DNA from: JBHEMK01 sp046262635
Lineage (GTDB): Bacteria; Actinomycetota; Thermoleophilia; Gaiellales; Gaiellaceae
Assembly: GCA_046262635.1 (NCBI GenBank)
Contig: JBHEMK010000198.1
Span: 1-55,499 of the forward strand
Length of the DNA stretch: 55,499 nucleotides
Direction of reading: 5' to 3'
Below are positions 23,820 through 32,710 of this stretch, piece by piece (position 1 is the first letter of the stretch; each line of letters opens with the position of its first letter). Made by a program: the position numbers and the translations under genes. The notes under the pieces were generated by a model, which was not told where the DNA came from, did not search any database, and was given only the letters and a program-made list of their open reading frames with translations.

Positions 23820-24773
23820 ATGACTCGATTCCTCGTCAAGCGACTCGGACTTTCCCTGATCACGCTCTTCCTGCTGAGCCTGATCGTCTTTGGGACGTCT
23901 CAACTCCTGCCGGGAGACATCGGACGAAACGTCCTCGGCCCCTTCGCCGACCAGCACTCCGTCAACCTGCTCAACCATCAGCTCGGCGCCGACAAGCCGG
24001 TGACGACGCAGTACGCACGCTGGATCAGCCACTTCTTCCGGGGTGACATGGGGGAGTCGCTCCAGTACCAGGTGCCCGTGTCGAAGCTGCTCGGCCCGTC
24101 GCTCGTCAACTCGCTCAAGCTCGCGCTCGAAGCGTTTGTGCTCGTCGTCCCGATCAGCATTCTCGGGGGCGTCTTCGCCGCGCTGAAGCAGGGCCGTTTC
24201 GCCGACCGCTCGATCACGATCGGCGGCCTTTCGCTGACGGCCGTGCCGGAGTTCGTCACCGCGATCGTCCTGATCATCATCTTCGGCATCGCCCTCAAGT
24301 GGCTGCCGGTGACCGCGACTGCGCCACCGGGCGCGAGCTTCCTGACGCAGATCAAGTTCCTGCTGCTGCCTGCGCTCGGGCTCGTCATGGTTCTGTTCGG
24401 CTACATCGCTCGGATCGCTCGCGCCGGGACGATCGAGGCGCTCGACGCCGACTACACGCGCACGGCGTACCTCAAGGGCCTGCCGACGACGACCGTGATC
24501 CGCAGGCACGTGCTGCGCAACGCGCTGCTGCCCACGATCGCGGTGATCGCGACGCAGACCGGCTACCTGATCGGCGGCCTCGTCGTGATCGAGAAGATCT
24601 TCAACTACGACGGCATCGGCCAGCGCATCTACACTGCGGCGCAGAACAAGGACCTGACGATGCTCGAGAGCGGCGTTCTCGTCGTCGGGATCGTCTACCT
24701 CGTATCGACGCTGGCTGCCGACGTCCTCTACACGTTCGTCAATCCCCGCATCCGGCACGCCGCGGACGAATGA
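23820..24773 (+). CDS. ABC transporter permease, DppB type
   Basis: 317 aa with six hydrophobic segments. The N-terminus RFLVKRLGLSLITLFLLSLI and LLPGDIGRNVLG are standard for DppB/OppB, and the EAA loop is seen near residue 210 (DADYTRTAYLKGLPTTTVIR). It forms the membrane channel with the DppC-type permease that follows, with a 4-base ATGA overlap. Substrate class follows the binding protein. Confidence 0.92.
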   Translation: MTRFLVKRLGLSLITLFLLSLIVFGTSQLLPGDIGRNVLGPFADQHSVNLLNHQLGADKPVTTQYARWISHFFRGDMGESLQYQVPVSKLLGPSLVNSLKLALEAFVLVVPISILGGVFAALKQGRFADRSITIGGLSLTAVPEFVTAIVLIIIFGIALKWLPVTATAPPGASFLTQIKFLLLPALGLVMVLFGYIARIARAGTIEALDADYTRTAYLKGLPTTTVIRRHVLRNALLPTIAVIATQTGYLIGGLVVIEKIFNYDGIGQRIYTAAQNKDLTMLESGVLVVGIVYLVSTLAADVLYTFVNPRIRHAADE

Positions 24774-25672
24774 GCACGGCGCTCCCCGTACCGCTCCAAC
24801 CGGCGGCGACCGAGGCGCAGGTCGCCCGCCGCGAGACGCTCGGGCAGCTCGCGCGGTCGAAGACCTTCATCGTCGGCGTGGTCGTCCTGGCCTTCTGGAT
24901 CTTCTGGGCCTTCGTGGGTGGGGCGCTGACGCCGCACGATCCGCTCGCCCAGACGGCAGACGTCCTCGCGCGGCCGGGCGGGAAGTACTGGCTGGGCACC
25001 GACAGCCTCGGCCGTGACGTCTTCTCGCGAGTTCTCGCCGGTGCGACTGGCGTGATGCAGATCGCTCCGATCGCGATGCTGCTCGGAGTCGCCGGCGGGA
25101 CCCTGCTCGGCCTCGTCACGGGATACCTTCGCGGGCTCGTCGACGACGTGGTCAGCCGTATCGTCGACGCCGTCCTCGCACTGCCGTTGATCGTGATCGC
25201 GGTGACGGCGATCGTCACGCTCAGTACCTCGACGATCATTCATCTTCCGCGCACGCTCACGGTCATCATCGTGATCGGGATCGTCTTCACGCCGCTTGTC
25301 ACGCGCACCGTTCGTGCGGCGGTGTTGGCGGAGCGCGAGCTCGACTACGTGCAGGCGGCACGCCTGCGCGGCGAAGGCGCGCCCTACGTGATGTTCGTCG
25401 AGATCCTCCCGAACGTGATGGGCCCAATCGTCGTCGAGGCCACCGTGCGCCTCGGCTACGCGATCTTCGCGGTCGCGGGGCTGACGTTCCTCGGCTTCGG
25501 CGTGGAGCCGCCCTCGCCCGACTGGTCGCTGCAGATCAGCCAGCAGTACACCCTGCTCGCGGGCGGCTCCTACTGGTGGACGGTCCTCTTTCCCGGCCTC
25601 GCGATCGCGTCGCTCGTCGTCGGCGTGAACCTGATCGCCGACGGGCTGACCCAGGTGCTCGACCGGCGATGA
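24770..25672 (+). CDS. ABC transporter permease, DppC type
   Basis: 300 aa. The DppC N-terminal motif FVGGALTPHDPLAQ and the conserved YWLGTDSLGRDVFSRVLAGA are present, as is the EAA loop around ELDYVQAARLRGEGAPYVMF. ATG 24770 overlaps the previous stop and the final TGA overlaps the ATPase start, so the three genes are translationally coupled. It partners the DppB-type protein upstream. Confidence 0.92.
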   Translation: MSTALPVPLQPAATEAQVARRETLGQLARSKTFIVGVVVLAFWIFWAFVGGALTPHDPLAQTADVLARPGGKYWLGTDSLGRDVFSRVLAGATGVMQIAPIAMLLGVAGGTLLGLVTGYLRGLVDDVVSRIVDAVLALPLIVIAVTAIVTLSTSTIIHLPRTLTVIIVIGIVFTPLVTRTVRAAVLAERELDYVQAARLRGEGAPYVMFVEILPNVMGPIVVEATVRLGYAIFAVAGLTFLGFGVEPPSPDWSLQISQQYTLLAGGSYWWTVLFPGLAIASLVVGVNLIADGLTQVLDRR

Positions 25673-27702
25673 GTGTCCAGGTCTCCGAGGCTGCGCCGGC
25701 GCTCGAGCTTCGGAATCTCGACGTCGTGTATCGGGTGCGCGGTCGCGACCGGCGGGTGCTTCACGACATCTCGTTGACGATCGAGCGCGGTCGGTCCTAC
25801 GGACTCGTCGGCGAGTCCGGCTGCGGCAAGTCGACCGCCGCGCTCGCGATCGTGCGCTACCTCCCACGCAACGGGCGCGTCTCGTCCGGGTCGATTCTGA
25901 TCGGCGCCCGCGACGTCATCGATCTGCACGGGCGCGAGCTGCGGCGTCTCCGGGCGGAGGACATCGGCATGGTCTACCAGAACCCCGCCGCCTCGCTGAA
26001 CCCGGGAATCCGGGTCGGCCGCCAGGTCGCCGAGGTGTTCGTCGTGCGCGGGGTCGACCGCAAGGAAGCGTGGCAGCGCGCACAGGACGCGCTGAGGACC
26101 GTGCAGATCGCCGACCCGCGCTCCGTGCTCGAGCGCTACCCGCACCAGCTGTCGGGTGGCATGCAGCAGCGGGTCGTGATCGCCATGGCGCTGGCGAAAG
26201 ATCCCGCGTTGCTGATCCTCGACGAGCCGACCACGGGCCTCGACGCGACGGTCGAGGCCGAGGTGCTCGACCTGATCGAGCGGCTCCAGGCCGAATTCCA
26301 GACCGCCGTGCTCTTCATCAGCCACAACCTCGGCGTGATCGCGAAGATGTGCGAGCGCGTCGGTGTGCTCTACGCCGGGCGCCTCGTCGAGGAGGGCCCG
26401 GTCGAGACGGTGCTGCACGATCCGAGGCATCCGTACACCGTCGGGCTGCTGCGCTGCATCCCGCGCCGCGGCGTCCGCAAGGACCGAGGGCGGCTCGACA
26501 CGATCAAGGGGTTTCTCCCGAACCTCGGCGAGCAGCCTCCTGGCTGCGTCTTCGCCGATCGCTGCACGCTCGCGGAGGACGTCTGCTGGGCGGAGGAGCC
26601 GCCGCTCTACCAGCTCGGGGGCGGGCACACGAGCCGCTGTTTCTTCCACGAGCGCGCGCCCAACCTGCCCCGGGCGGAGGCAGCGACGCTCGCCCTGCCG
26701 GCGATCGACCGCAGCGCGGCTCCGCTCGTACGCTTCGAGGAGCTCGGCAAAGACTTCCGCCAGCACGGTCACCTGGTGCATGCGCTCGCCGGCGTGTCGG
26801 CCGAGATCTGGCCGGGCGAGACGCTCGGTCTCGTCGGCGAGTCGGGCAGCGGCAAGACGACGCTCGGCCGCACCCTGCTCGGCATCGTCGAGCCGACCGT
26901 CGGCCTCGTGGAGCTCGAGGGGCGGGTCCTCGCTCCCCGGCTTGCCAAGCGCAGCCACGGCGAGATCCGGTCGCTCCAGATCGTCTTCCAGAATCCGGAC
27001 TCCGCCCTCAACCGCAGGCACTCGGTCCGGCGCATCCTGCGGCGGGCGCTGAAGAAACTCGCGGGCGCAACCGGCCCGGCGGCCGAGTCGCGGCTCCTCG
27101 AGCTGATGGAATCGGTCCGGCTCGCCGAGCGTTACGTAAGCGCCCGCCCGAGTCAGCTCTCCGGCGGGCTGAAGCAGCGCGTCGCAATCGCGCGCGCGTT
27201 CGCCGGGGAGCCGAAGCTCGTCGTCTGCGACGAGCCCACCTCGGCGCTCGACGTCTCCGTCCAGGCGGCGATCCTGAACCTGCTCGTCGAGCTGCAGGTC
27301 TCGGCGCGGGTCGCGTACCTGTTCATCTCGCATGATCTCGGCGTCGTCCGCTACCTGTCCGACCGCATCGCCGTCATGTACCTCGGACGGCTGATGGAGC
27401 TCGGCCCGGCCGAGGTCGTCTTCGGGGGCCCCCACCATCCGTACACCGAGGCCCTGCTCTCGGCCGTCCCGTCGATCGACGGCGACGACCGAGTGCGCAT
27501 CCGGCTCGAGGGCGAGATCCCGAGCGCTTCCGAGCCCCCGTCGGGCTGCGTGTTCCACACGCGCTGCCATCGCAAGGTCGGGGAGATCTGCGAGCAGCAG
27601 GAGCCGCCGCTCGTTGAGGTCGAGGCGGGCCACCTGATGAGCTGCCACATCCCGATCGAGGAGCTGCGCCGGCTGCAGGACAGAAGCGGCGTCGCCGTTT
27701 GA
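25669..27702 (+). CDS. fused double ABC ATPase (DppD-DppF type)
   Basis: 677 aa; two complete ATPase domains in one chain. Domain 1: Walker A GESGCGKST, signature LSGGMQQRV, Walker B LLILDEPTTGLD, and the oligopeptide-family C-terminal cysteine region (PPGCVFADRCTLAEDVCW). Domain 2: Walker A GESGSGKTT, signature LSGGLKQRV, Walker B LVVCDEPTSALD, and again a cysteine tail (PSGCVFHTRCHRKVGEIC). The usual separate DppD and DppF are thus fused, as in the second importer at 49216. ATG 25669 is set by the ATGA overlap with the DppC-type stop. It energises uptake by the importer encoded upstream. Confidence 0.92.
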   Translation: MSVQVSEAAPALELRNLDVVYRVRGRDRRVLHDISLTIERGRSYGLVGESGCGKSTAALAIVRYLPRNGRVSSGSILIGARDVIDLHGRELRRLRAEDIGMVYQNPAASLNPGIRVGRQVAEVFVVRGVDRKEAWQRAQDALRTVQIADPRSVLERYPHQLSGGMQQRVVIAMALAKDPALLILDEPTTGLDATVEAEVLDLIERLQAEFQTAVLFISHNLGVIAKMCERVGVLYAGRLVEEGPVETVLHDPRHPYTVGLLRCIPRRGVRKDRGRLDTIKGFLPNLGEQPPGCVFADRCTLAEDVCWAEEPPLYQLGGGHTSRCFFHERAPNLPRAEAATLALPAIDRSAAPLVRFEELGKDFRQHGHLVHALAGVSAEIWPGETLGLVGESGSGKTTLGRTLLGIVEPTVGLVELEGRVLAPRLAKRSHGEIRSLQIVFQNPDSALNRRHSVRRILRRALKKLAGATGPAAESRLLELMESVRLAERYVSARPSQLSGGLKQRVAIARAFAGEPKLVVCDEPTSALDVSVQAAILNLLVELQVSARVAYLFISHDLGVVRYLSDRIAVMYLGRLMELGPAEVVFGGPHHPYTEALLSAVPSIDGDDRVRIRLEGEIPSASEPPSGCVFHTRCHRKVGEICEQQEPPLVEVEAGHLMSCHIPIEELRRLQDRSGVAV

Positions 27703-27724
27703 CCTGCCCGGTCGGAGTGCGCTG

Positions 27725-28837
27725 ATGCGGATCCGCGCCGCCGTCCTCGAACGGACGGGCGCCGCTCTCGCCGTTCAGGAGCTCGAACTCGCCCCGCCCG
27801 GCCCGGGGGAGGTGCTCGTGCGGCTCCGCGCCAGCGGCGTGTGCCACTCGGACCAGAATGCGATCGACGGCACCGCCGAGACGCCGTGTCCCGCGGTGCT
27901 CGGGCATGAGGGCGCCGGCATCGTCGAGTCGATCGGCGCCGGTGTCGCCCGCGTGGCCCCCGGTGATCACGTCGCGCTCTCGTGGGTCCCGTCCTGCGGC
28001 CGGTGCGACGAGTGCCTGCGGTCGCTGCCACAGCTCTGCTCGACGGCCTGGCCCGCGATGGCCGCAGGCGGTCTGCTCGACGGGACGACGCGTCTCTCGC
28101 GCGCCGGCGAGCCCGTCTACCACTACTCGTTCATCTCCTCCTTCGCGGAGGCGTGCGTGCTGCCCGAGCGCTCGTGCGTGCCGATCCCGCCGGACGTGCC
28201 GTTCGAGGTCGCAGCGCTGGTCGGCTGCGCCGTCACGGCCGGCGTCGGTGCAGTCTGGCGGACCGCGGGGGTCCGGCCCGGCGACCGCGTGGCGGTGTTC
28301 GGCTGCGGCGGAGTCGGCATCAGCGCGGTTCTCGGCGCGGCCGCCGCGGGAGCAGGCGTGATCGTGGCCGTCGACGTCACGCCGGCGAAGCTCGATCTGG
28401 CACGTGAGTTCGGTGCGACCGAGGGCATCCTGTCGGCAGGGTCGCCCGAGGAAACCGCGGCCGCCGTGGCCGAGGTCTCGGGGGGCGGCGTCGACTACGC
28501 GATCGAGGCGACCGGCCGGCCCGAAGCGATGGTCGGCGCCTTCCTCTCGACGCGCCCGCGCGGTGCGGCCGTACTGATCGGCATTCCGCGGGAGGACGCG
28601 GTGGTGGCGCTGCCCGCCCGCTCGATCCCGCGCATGGAGCGCCGCGTGCTCGGCTCGCTCTACGGCTCGTCCTGGCCCGAGCGTGACTTCCCGCTCACCC
28701 TCGACCTCTATCGCCGCGGCCGGCTGCCGCTCGACCGGCTGATCACGCACCGCCTGCCGCTCGACGAGGTCGGGCGCGGTTTCGAGCTGATGCACTCGGG
28801 CGAGGCGCTGCGGGTCGTGCTCGACCTCTCCGCATGA
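27725..28837 (+). CDS. zinc-dependent alcohol dehydrogenase, class III/NDMA-type MDR (copy 1)
   Basis: 370 aa. Catalytic zinc ligands: Cys and His in SGVCHSDQNA and GHEGAGIVESIG. Structural-zinc loop: CGRCDECLRSLPQLC. NAD site: GDRVAVFGCGGVGISAVLGA. The overall shape, including SSFAEACVLPERSCVPIP, follows the class III/mycothiol-dependent group. It follows the importer operon by 22 bases and precedes the Fae homologue, so formaldehyde or alcohol/aldehyde oxidation is a fair inference. A related copy lies at 30493-31623. Confidence 0.85.
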   Translation: MRIRAAVLERTGAALAVQELELAPPGPGEVLVRLRASGVCHSDQNAIDGTAETPCPAVLGHEGAGIVESIGAGVARVAPGDHVALSWVPSCGRCDECLRSLPQLCSTAWPAMAAGGLLDGTTRLSRAGEPVYHYSFISSFAEACVLPERSCVPIPPDVPFEVAALVGCAVTAGVGAVWRTAGVRPGDRVAVFGCGGVGISAVLGAAAAGAGVIVAVDVTPAKLDLAREFGATEGILSAGSPEETAAAVAEVSGGGVDYAIEATGRPEAMVGAFLSTRPRGAAVLIGIPREDAVVALPARSIPRMERRVLGSLYGSSWPERDFPLTLDLYRRGRLPLDRLITHRLPLDEVGRGFELMHSGEALRVVLDLSA

Positions 28838-28850
28838 CGAAAGGAGTGAC

Positions 28851-29378
28851 GTGAACCTGGACGATCTCGACGGTCGCATCGGCGAGGGGTGGGGCGGCCT
28901 CAGCCCGGACGGCAGCCACGTGAACGTCGTGCTCGCCCGGCGCGGAAGCCCCACGGCCGCCGCCGCCACGAGCATGCTCGCGCACCCCTCGCCCGGGCAC
29001 ACGCCCGTGCTCGTCTGCGTCGGCCCGGAGCAGCCGCAGTACGAGGTCGTCTGGCCGCCGACGCTGATGATGAACAAAGCGACCGCGCTCGAGGAGCGGC
29101 ACCAGACGATCACCTGGGGCGCGGCGCAGGTCGGCATCGCGCAGGGTGTGCTGGACGCCGTCGCCGAGGGCGTGATCGAGGCGACGCACGACCTGATCGT
29201 CCTGGTCGCGGTCTGGATCGACGAGCGCGCCGAGGACGAAACCGCCGTCCGGCGCGCCACTCGCGAGGCGGTCGGGAAGGCGCTGCGGATGTGCGTCGGC
29301 GGCCGAGACCCCGCAGCGGTCGCGCGGCTCGTGGCCGGGCGAGACACGCTCACGAGCCCCTTCTACGGCGGTAGCTGA
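28851..29378 (+). CDS. formaldehyde-activating enzyme (Fae) homologue
   Basis: 175 aa. The first strand GSHVNVVLARRGSP lines up with the Fae core (a His, then GPRGSP), keeping the catalytic His as His23. Further matches are PTLMMNKATALEE, then WGAAQVGIAQGVLDAVAEGV and IVLVAVWIDERAED, the order and spacing seen in bacterial Fae. Fae condenses formaldehyde with tetrahydromethanopterin; distant paralogues have other or unknown roles, so the cofactor here is open. GTG 28851 has AAGGAGTGAC directly upstream. The stop overlaps the next ATG by one base (TGATG). Position between two alcohol/formaldehyde-type dehydrogenases and in a demethylation-rich window supports a formaldehyde link. Confidence 0.75.
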   Translation: MNLDDLDGRIGEGWGGLSPDGSHVNVVLARRGSPTAAAATSMLAHPSPGHTPVLVCVGPEQPQYEVVWPPTLMMNKATALEERHQTITWGAAQVGIAQGVLDAVAEGVIEATHDLIVLVAVWIDERAEDETAVRRATREAVGKALRMCVGGRDPAAVARLVAGRDTLTSPFYGGS

Positions 29379-30490
29379 TGCGGATCAGCGCGATCGAGGC
29401 GCGCCGGTACCGCTTCCCGCTCGAGCCCGCCTTGTCGGTCGCGTGGGATCCGCAGCCGCGTACGCACCACGACGCGACCGTCGTGATCGTCTCGACCGAC
29501 GAGGGCGTGCCGGGCTACGCCGGCGGCGAGGCGGTGCACGATCTCGAGGTGCTCGGCCGCTTCCTCATTGGTGTCGACCCCCTCCGGACGGAGGTCGTCC
29601 GGGAGATCTGCGAGACGATCGACTTTCACGGCGGTCGCCCGTGGCCGGTCGAGGCGGCGGTCTGGGACCTCGTGGGCCGAGCGCTCGAGACGCCCTGCTG
29701 GCGGCTGCTCGGCGGCCGCTCCGAGCGGTTGCTCGCGTACGCGTCGAGCGCCGAGCCGGTCGATCCGGACGAGCGCGCCCGCCGCTGCGTCGCGCTCGGC
29801 GAACGCGGTGTTCGCGCGGTGAAGCTTCGTTTCACGCACCAGAACTGGCGCGAGGACGTCGCGGTCGTCGAGCGGGTGCGTGATGCCGTCGGGACGGGGA
29901 TGGAGATCATGGTCGACGCGAACCAGGGCTGGCGGATGCCCGGCGACACGGCCGTGCGCTGGGACGTCGCAACGGCCGTGCAGTGCGCGCGTGCGCTCGA
30001 GCCGCTCGGCGTCTGGTGGCTCGAGGAGCCGCTTCGCGCCGAGGACGTCGACGGTTATGCCGCCCTGCGCTCCCGCACCGACCTTCGCCTTGCCGCCGGC
30101 GAGATGGTGCGCGGCGCGCACGAGGCCCGCGATCTGATTCTGCGCGGCCTGGTCGACGTGATCCAGAGCGACGTGGTGCTCTCGAGCGGCGGCATCTCGG
30201 GCTGCCGCCGGGTTGCGGCGCTCGCCGATCTCTGCGGCCGCGCCTGGTCGCCGCACACGTGGTCGAACGGCTACGGGCTCGTCGCCAACCTCCACCTCGC
30301 CCTCGCCGTCTCGACGTGCCCCTACGTGGAGGTCCCCTACGATCCGCCCGGCTGGTCGTCGCAGCGGCGCGACTGGCTCCTGCCCACCCCCGTGGAGATC
30401 GCTCTGGACGGAACGATCGCTCCGCCGGCGGGACCGGGCCTCGGCGTCACCCCGGACTTCGACGCGCTCGAGGCGTACAGGATCGGCTGA
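29378..30490 (+). CDS. enolase-superfamily (mandelate racemase subgroup-like) enzyme
   Basis: 370 aa. The barrel metal ligands are visible: Asp180 (VDANQGW), Glu216 (WLEEPL) and Glu242 (LAAGEMV). On one face Lys149 in VKLRF is a K-x-R version of the K-x-K base; on the other, Asp265 (QSDVV) and His293 (SPHTWSNGYG) form the His-Asp dyad of the mandelate racemase subgroup. The family abstracts an alpha-proton from carboxylates, giving racemisation or sugar-acid dehydration. The start overlaps the Fae stop. The presence of both bases makes either outcome possible, so the substrate is not called. Confidence 0.83.
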   Translation: MRISAIEARRYRFPLEPALSVAWDPQPRTHHDATVVIVSTDEGVPGYAGGEAVHDLEVLGRFLIGVDPLRTEVVREICETIDFHGGRPWPVEAAVWDLVGRALETPCWRLLGGRSERLLAYASSAEPVDPDERARRCVALGERGVRAVKLRFTHQNWREDVAVVERVRDAVGTGMEIMVDANQGWRMPGDTAVRWDVATAVQCARALEPLGVWWLEEPLRAEDVDGYAALRSRTDLRLAAGEMVRGAHEARDLILRGLVDVIQSDVVLSSGGISGCRRVAALADLCGRAWSPHTWSNGYGLVANLHLALAVSTCPYVEVPYDPPGWSSQRRDWLLPTPVEIALDGTIAPPAGPGLGVTPDFDALEAYRIG

Positions 30491-30492
30491 AG

Positions 30493-31623
30493 GTGCGAAT
30501 CCGCGCCGCAGTCCTGCACGAGCCGCACGCGCCGCTCGTCGTCGAGCAGGTCGAGCTCGATCCGCCGCGGGCCGACGAGGTGCTCGTGCGCGTCGCCGCC
30601 GCCGGCGTTTGCCACTCAGACCTCCACCTCGCCGAGGGCGCGCTCGGTGACGGACGCTGGCCGATCGTCCTCGGCCACGAGGGCGCCGGTGTCGTTGAGG
30701 CGGTCGGCGATCGAATCAACCACGTCCGTCCCGGCGACCGCGTTGCCTTCTGCTTTGTCCCCTCGTGCGGCGCCTGCCGCTCCTGTCGTGCGGGCCGGCC
30801 GAACCTCTGCGAGCCGGCCGGGCGCAACGGCCTCAAGGGGACACTCCTCGACGGTACCTCGCGCCTGCATTTGCCGGATGGGGCCTCGCTCCAGCACGGC
30901 CTGATGACCGCTTGCTTCGCCGAGCGCACGGTCGTCGCTGCCGCGGGCGCCGTGCCGTTGCCCGATGGAATCCCGCTCTGGCAGGCGGCGCTGCTCGGGT
31001 GCGGCGTCGTCACCGGGATCGGCGCGGTGCGGAACGTCGCGGGAGTCCGCATCGGCGAGACCGTCTGCGTGATCGGCTGCGGCGGCGTCGGCCTGCAGGT
31101 GATCGCGGGCGCCCACCTTGCGGGCGCGGCCCGGATCGTCGCCGTCGACCGGGAGCCGGAGAAGCTGGAACTCGCTCTCCGGCGCGGCGCGACCGACGCG
31201 GTCGATTCCTCGCGCGGGCGTCCGGCCCGGTCGGTTCGCGATCTTCTCGCCGGCGGCGCCGACTACGCTTTCGAGGTGGTCGGCCGGGCAGAGACGATCA
31301 GGCTTGCTTGGGACGTGCTCCGTCCCGGCGGCACCGCCGTCGTCGTCGGGCTCGCCCCCAAGGGCGTCGAGGTCTCGCTGCCCGCGATCGAGTTTCTCTC
31401 CGACAAGTCGATCAAAGGCTGCTACTACGGCTCCGGCAACGTCGCGGCCGAGCTCCCCCGTCTCGCGGCGATGGCCGCCGACGGGCGGCTGAAGCTCGGG
31501 GAGGTCGTCTCGCACTTCACCGATCTGGACGGGATCGACGAGGCTCTCGGGCGGATGCGTGACGGTGTTGGAGCTCGGACGATCGCTATTGTCGACCCCG
31601 AGCTCGCGGGAGCCCCGCGGTGA
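30493..31623 (+). CDS. zinc-dependent alcohol dehydrogenase, class III/NDMA-type MDR (copy 2)
   Basis: 376 aa. Same layout as copy 1: AAGVCHSDLHLAEG and GHEGAGVVEAVG for catalytic zinc, CGACRSCRAGRPNLC for structural zinc, and GETVCVIGCGGVGLQVIAGA for NAD. I chose GTG 30493, two bases after the previous stop, because VRIRAAVLHEPHAP is the family N-terminus and matches copy 1 (MRIRAAVLE). The two copies are clearly related but diverged, flanking the Fae and enolase genes. Likely roles are successive or alternative aldehyde/alcohol oxidations. Confidence 0.85.
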   Translation: MRIRAAVLHEPHAPLVVEQVELDPPRADEVLVRVAAAGVCHSDLHLAEGALGDGRWPIVLGHEGAGVVEAVGDRINHVRPGDRVAFCFVPSCGACRSCRAGRPNLCEPAGRNGLKGTLLDGTSRLHLPDGASLQHGLMTACFAERTVVAAAGAVPLPDGIPLWQAALLGCGVVTGIGAVRNVAGVRIGETVCVIGCGGVGLQVIAGAHLAGAARIVAVDREPEKLELALRRGATDAVDSSRGRPARSVRDLLAGGADYAFEVVGRAETIRLAWDVLRPGGTAVVVGLAPKGVEVSLPAIEFLSDKSIKGCYYGSGNVAAELPRLAAMAADGRLKLGEVVSHFTDLDGIDEALGRMRDGVGARTIAIVDPELAGAPR

Positions 31624-31744
31624 GCGCCAGAGGGCTCGAGCTCACGCCCTCGCGCGGCTCCGGTCGGCCCGGCTCCCTTGGGGATACGCCGCTGCCCGGG
31701 CTGAACTGGGAAACGGAATTCGAGACGATCGGGGTGCACACGGT

Positions 31745-32710
31745 ATGAGAGCTGTCGTTTACACCGGCGCCGGCGGCAACGAGGTCGTTCAGGTCGAAGA
31801 GCGGCCGGATCCTGCGGCCGGAGGCGCCGAGGTGCTCGTCGCCGTGCGGTTCGCCGGTCTCAACCCCGCCGACCTGATGCAGCGGGCGGGGAACTATCCG
31901 GCGCCGCCGGGCTCACCGGCCGACGTGCCGGGGCTCGAGGTGGCAGGAGTCGTCGCCGCGTGCGGCCCGGGCGTGCACAACTGGCAGGCGGGCGACCGCG
32001 TGTTCGGGATCGTCGGCGGCGGCGGCCTCGCCGACCGGGTCGTCGTGCACGAGCGCCACCTCGCGCGGGTGCCCGAACGACTGTCCGACGAGGAGGCGGC
32101 CGCGGCTCCGGAAGGATTCATCACCGCCCAGGATGCGGTCGTCACCCAGGCCGGGCTCCGGCTCGGCGAGCTGCTGCTCGTCAACGGCGCGAACGGCGGC
32201 GTCGGCTCGTCGGCCGTGCAGATCGGCCTCGCGGCGGGCGCGCGGGTCTTTGGCAGCGTCCGCTCGGACGAGGCGCGTGCGCGGATTGCGGCGCTCGGTG
32301 CGGTGGCGGTCGCGCCCGAGGAGGCCGTCGAGCAGGTGCGCGCGGCCGGCGGGGCCGACGTCGTGCTCGAGCTGATCGGCGCGCCGAACCTCGTCGGCGA
32401 CCTTGAGGCGCTCGCGACGAAGGGCCGACTCGTGATCGTCGGCACCGGCGCCGGTCACGAGGCGTCGTTCTCGCTCCGCGCGGTCATGGGCAAGCGGCTG
32501 CGCATCCACGGGACGGTCTTGCGCGCTCGCCCACTCGAGGAGAAGGCGGCGGCCGTCCAGGCCTTCGCGCGGGAGATCGTGCCGCTGCTCGCCTGCGGCC
32601 GGGTGCGCCCGCTTGTCGACCGGATCTTTCCCGTTGCCGAGATTGCCGCGGCTTTCGACCATCTCGAGGCGCCCGGCAAGCTCGGCAAGGTCCTGGTCGA
32701 GTTCGACTAG
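31745..32710 (+). CDS. quinone oxidoreductase-like MDR (zeta-crystallin type)
   Basis: 321 aa. It lacks the zinc ligands and has the quinone-reductase signature GLNPADLMQRAGNYP and the NADP site LLLVNGANGGVGSSAVQIG. ATG 31745 (MRAVVYTGAGG) is the family start, 121 bases after the previous gene; the open frame further upstream is a shadow. No Shine-Dalgarno is clear. It reduces quinones or enones with NADPH in known members. The stop is immediately followed by the next ATG (TAGATG). Confidence 0.85.
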   Translation: MRAVVYTGAGGNEVVQVEERPDPAAGGAEVLVAVRFAGLNPADLMQRAGNYPAPPGSPADVPGLEVAGVVAACGPGVHNWQAGDRVFGIVGGGGLADRVVVHERHLARVPERLSDEEAAAAPEGFITAQDAVVTQAGLRLGELLLVNGANGGVGSSAVQIGLAAGARVFGSVRSDEARARIAALGAVAVAPEEAVEQVRAAGGADVVLELIGAPNLVGDLEALATKGRLVIVGTGAGHEASFSLRAVMGKRLRIHGTVLRARPLEEKAAAVQAFAREIVPLLACGRVRPLVDRIFPVAEIAAAFDHLEAPGKLGKVLVEFD

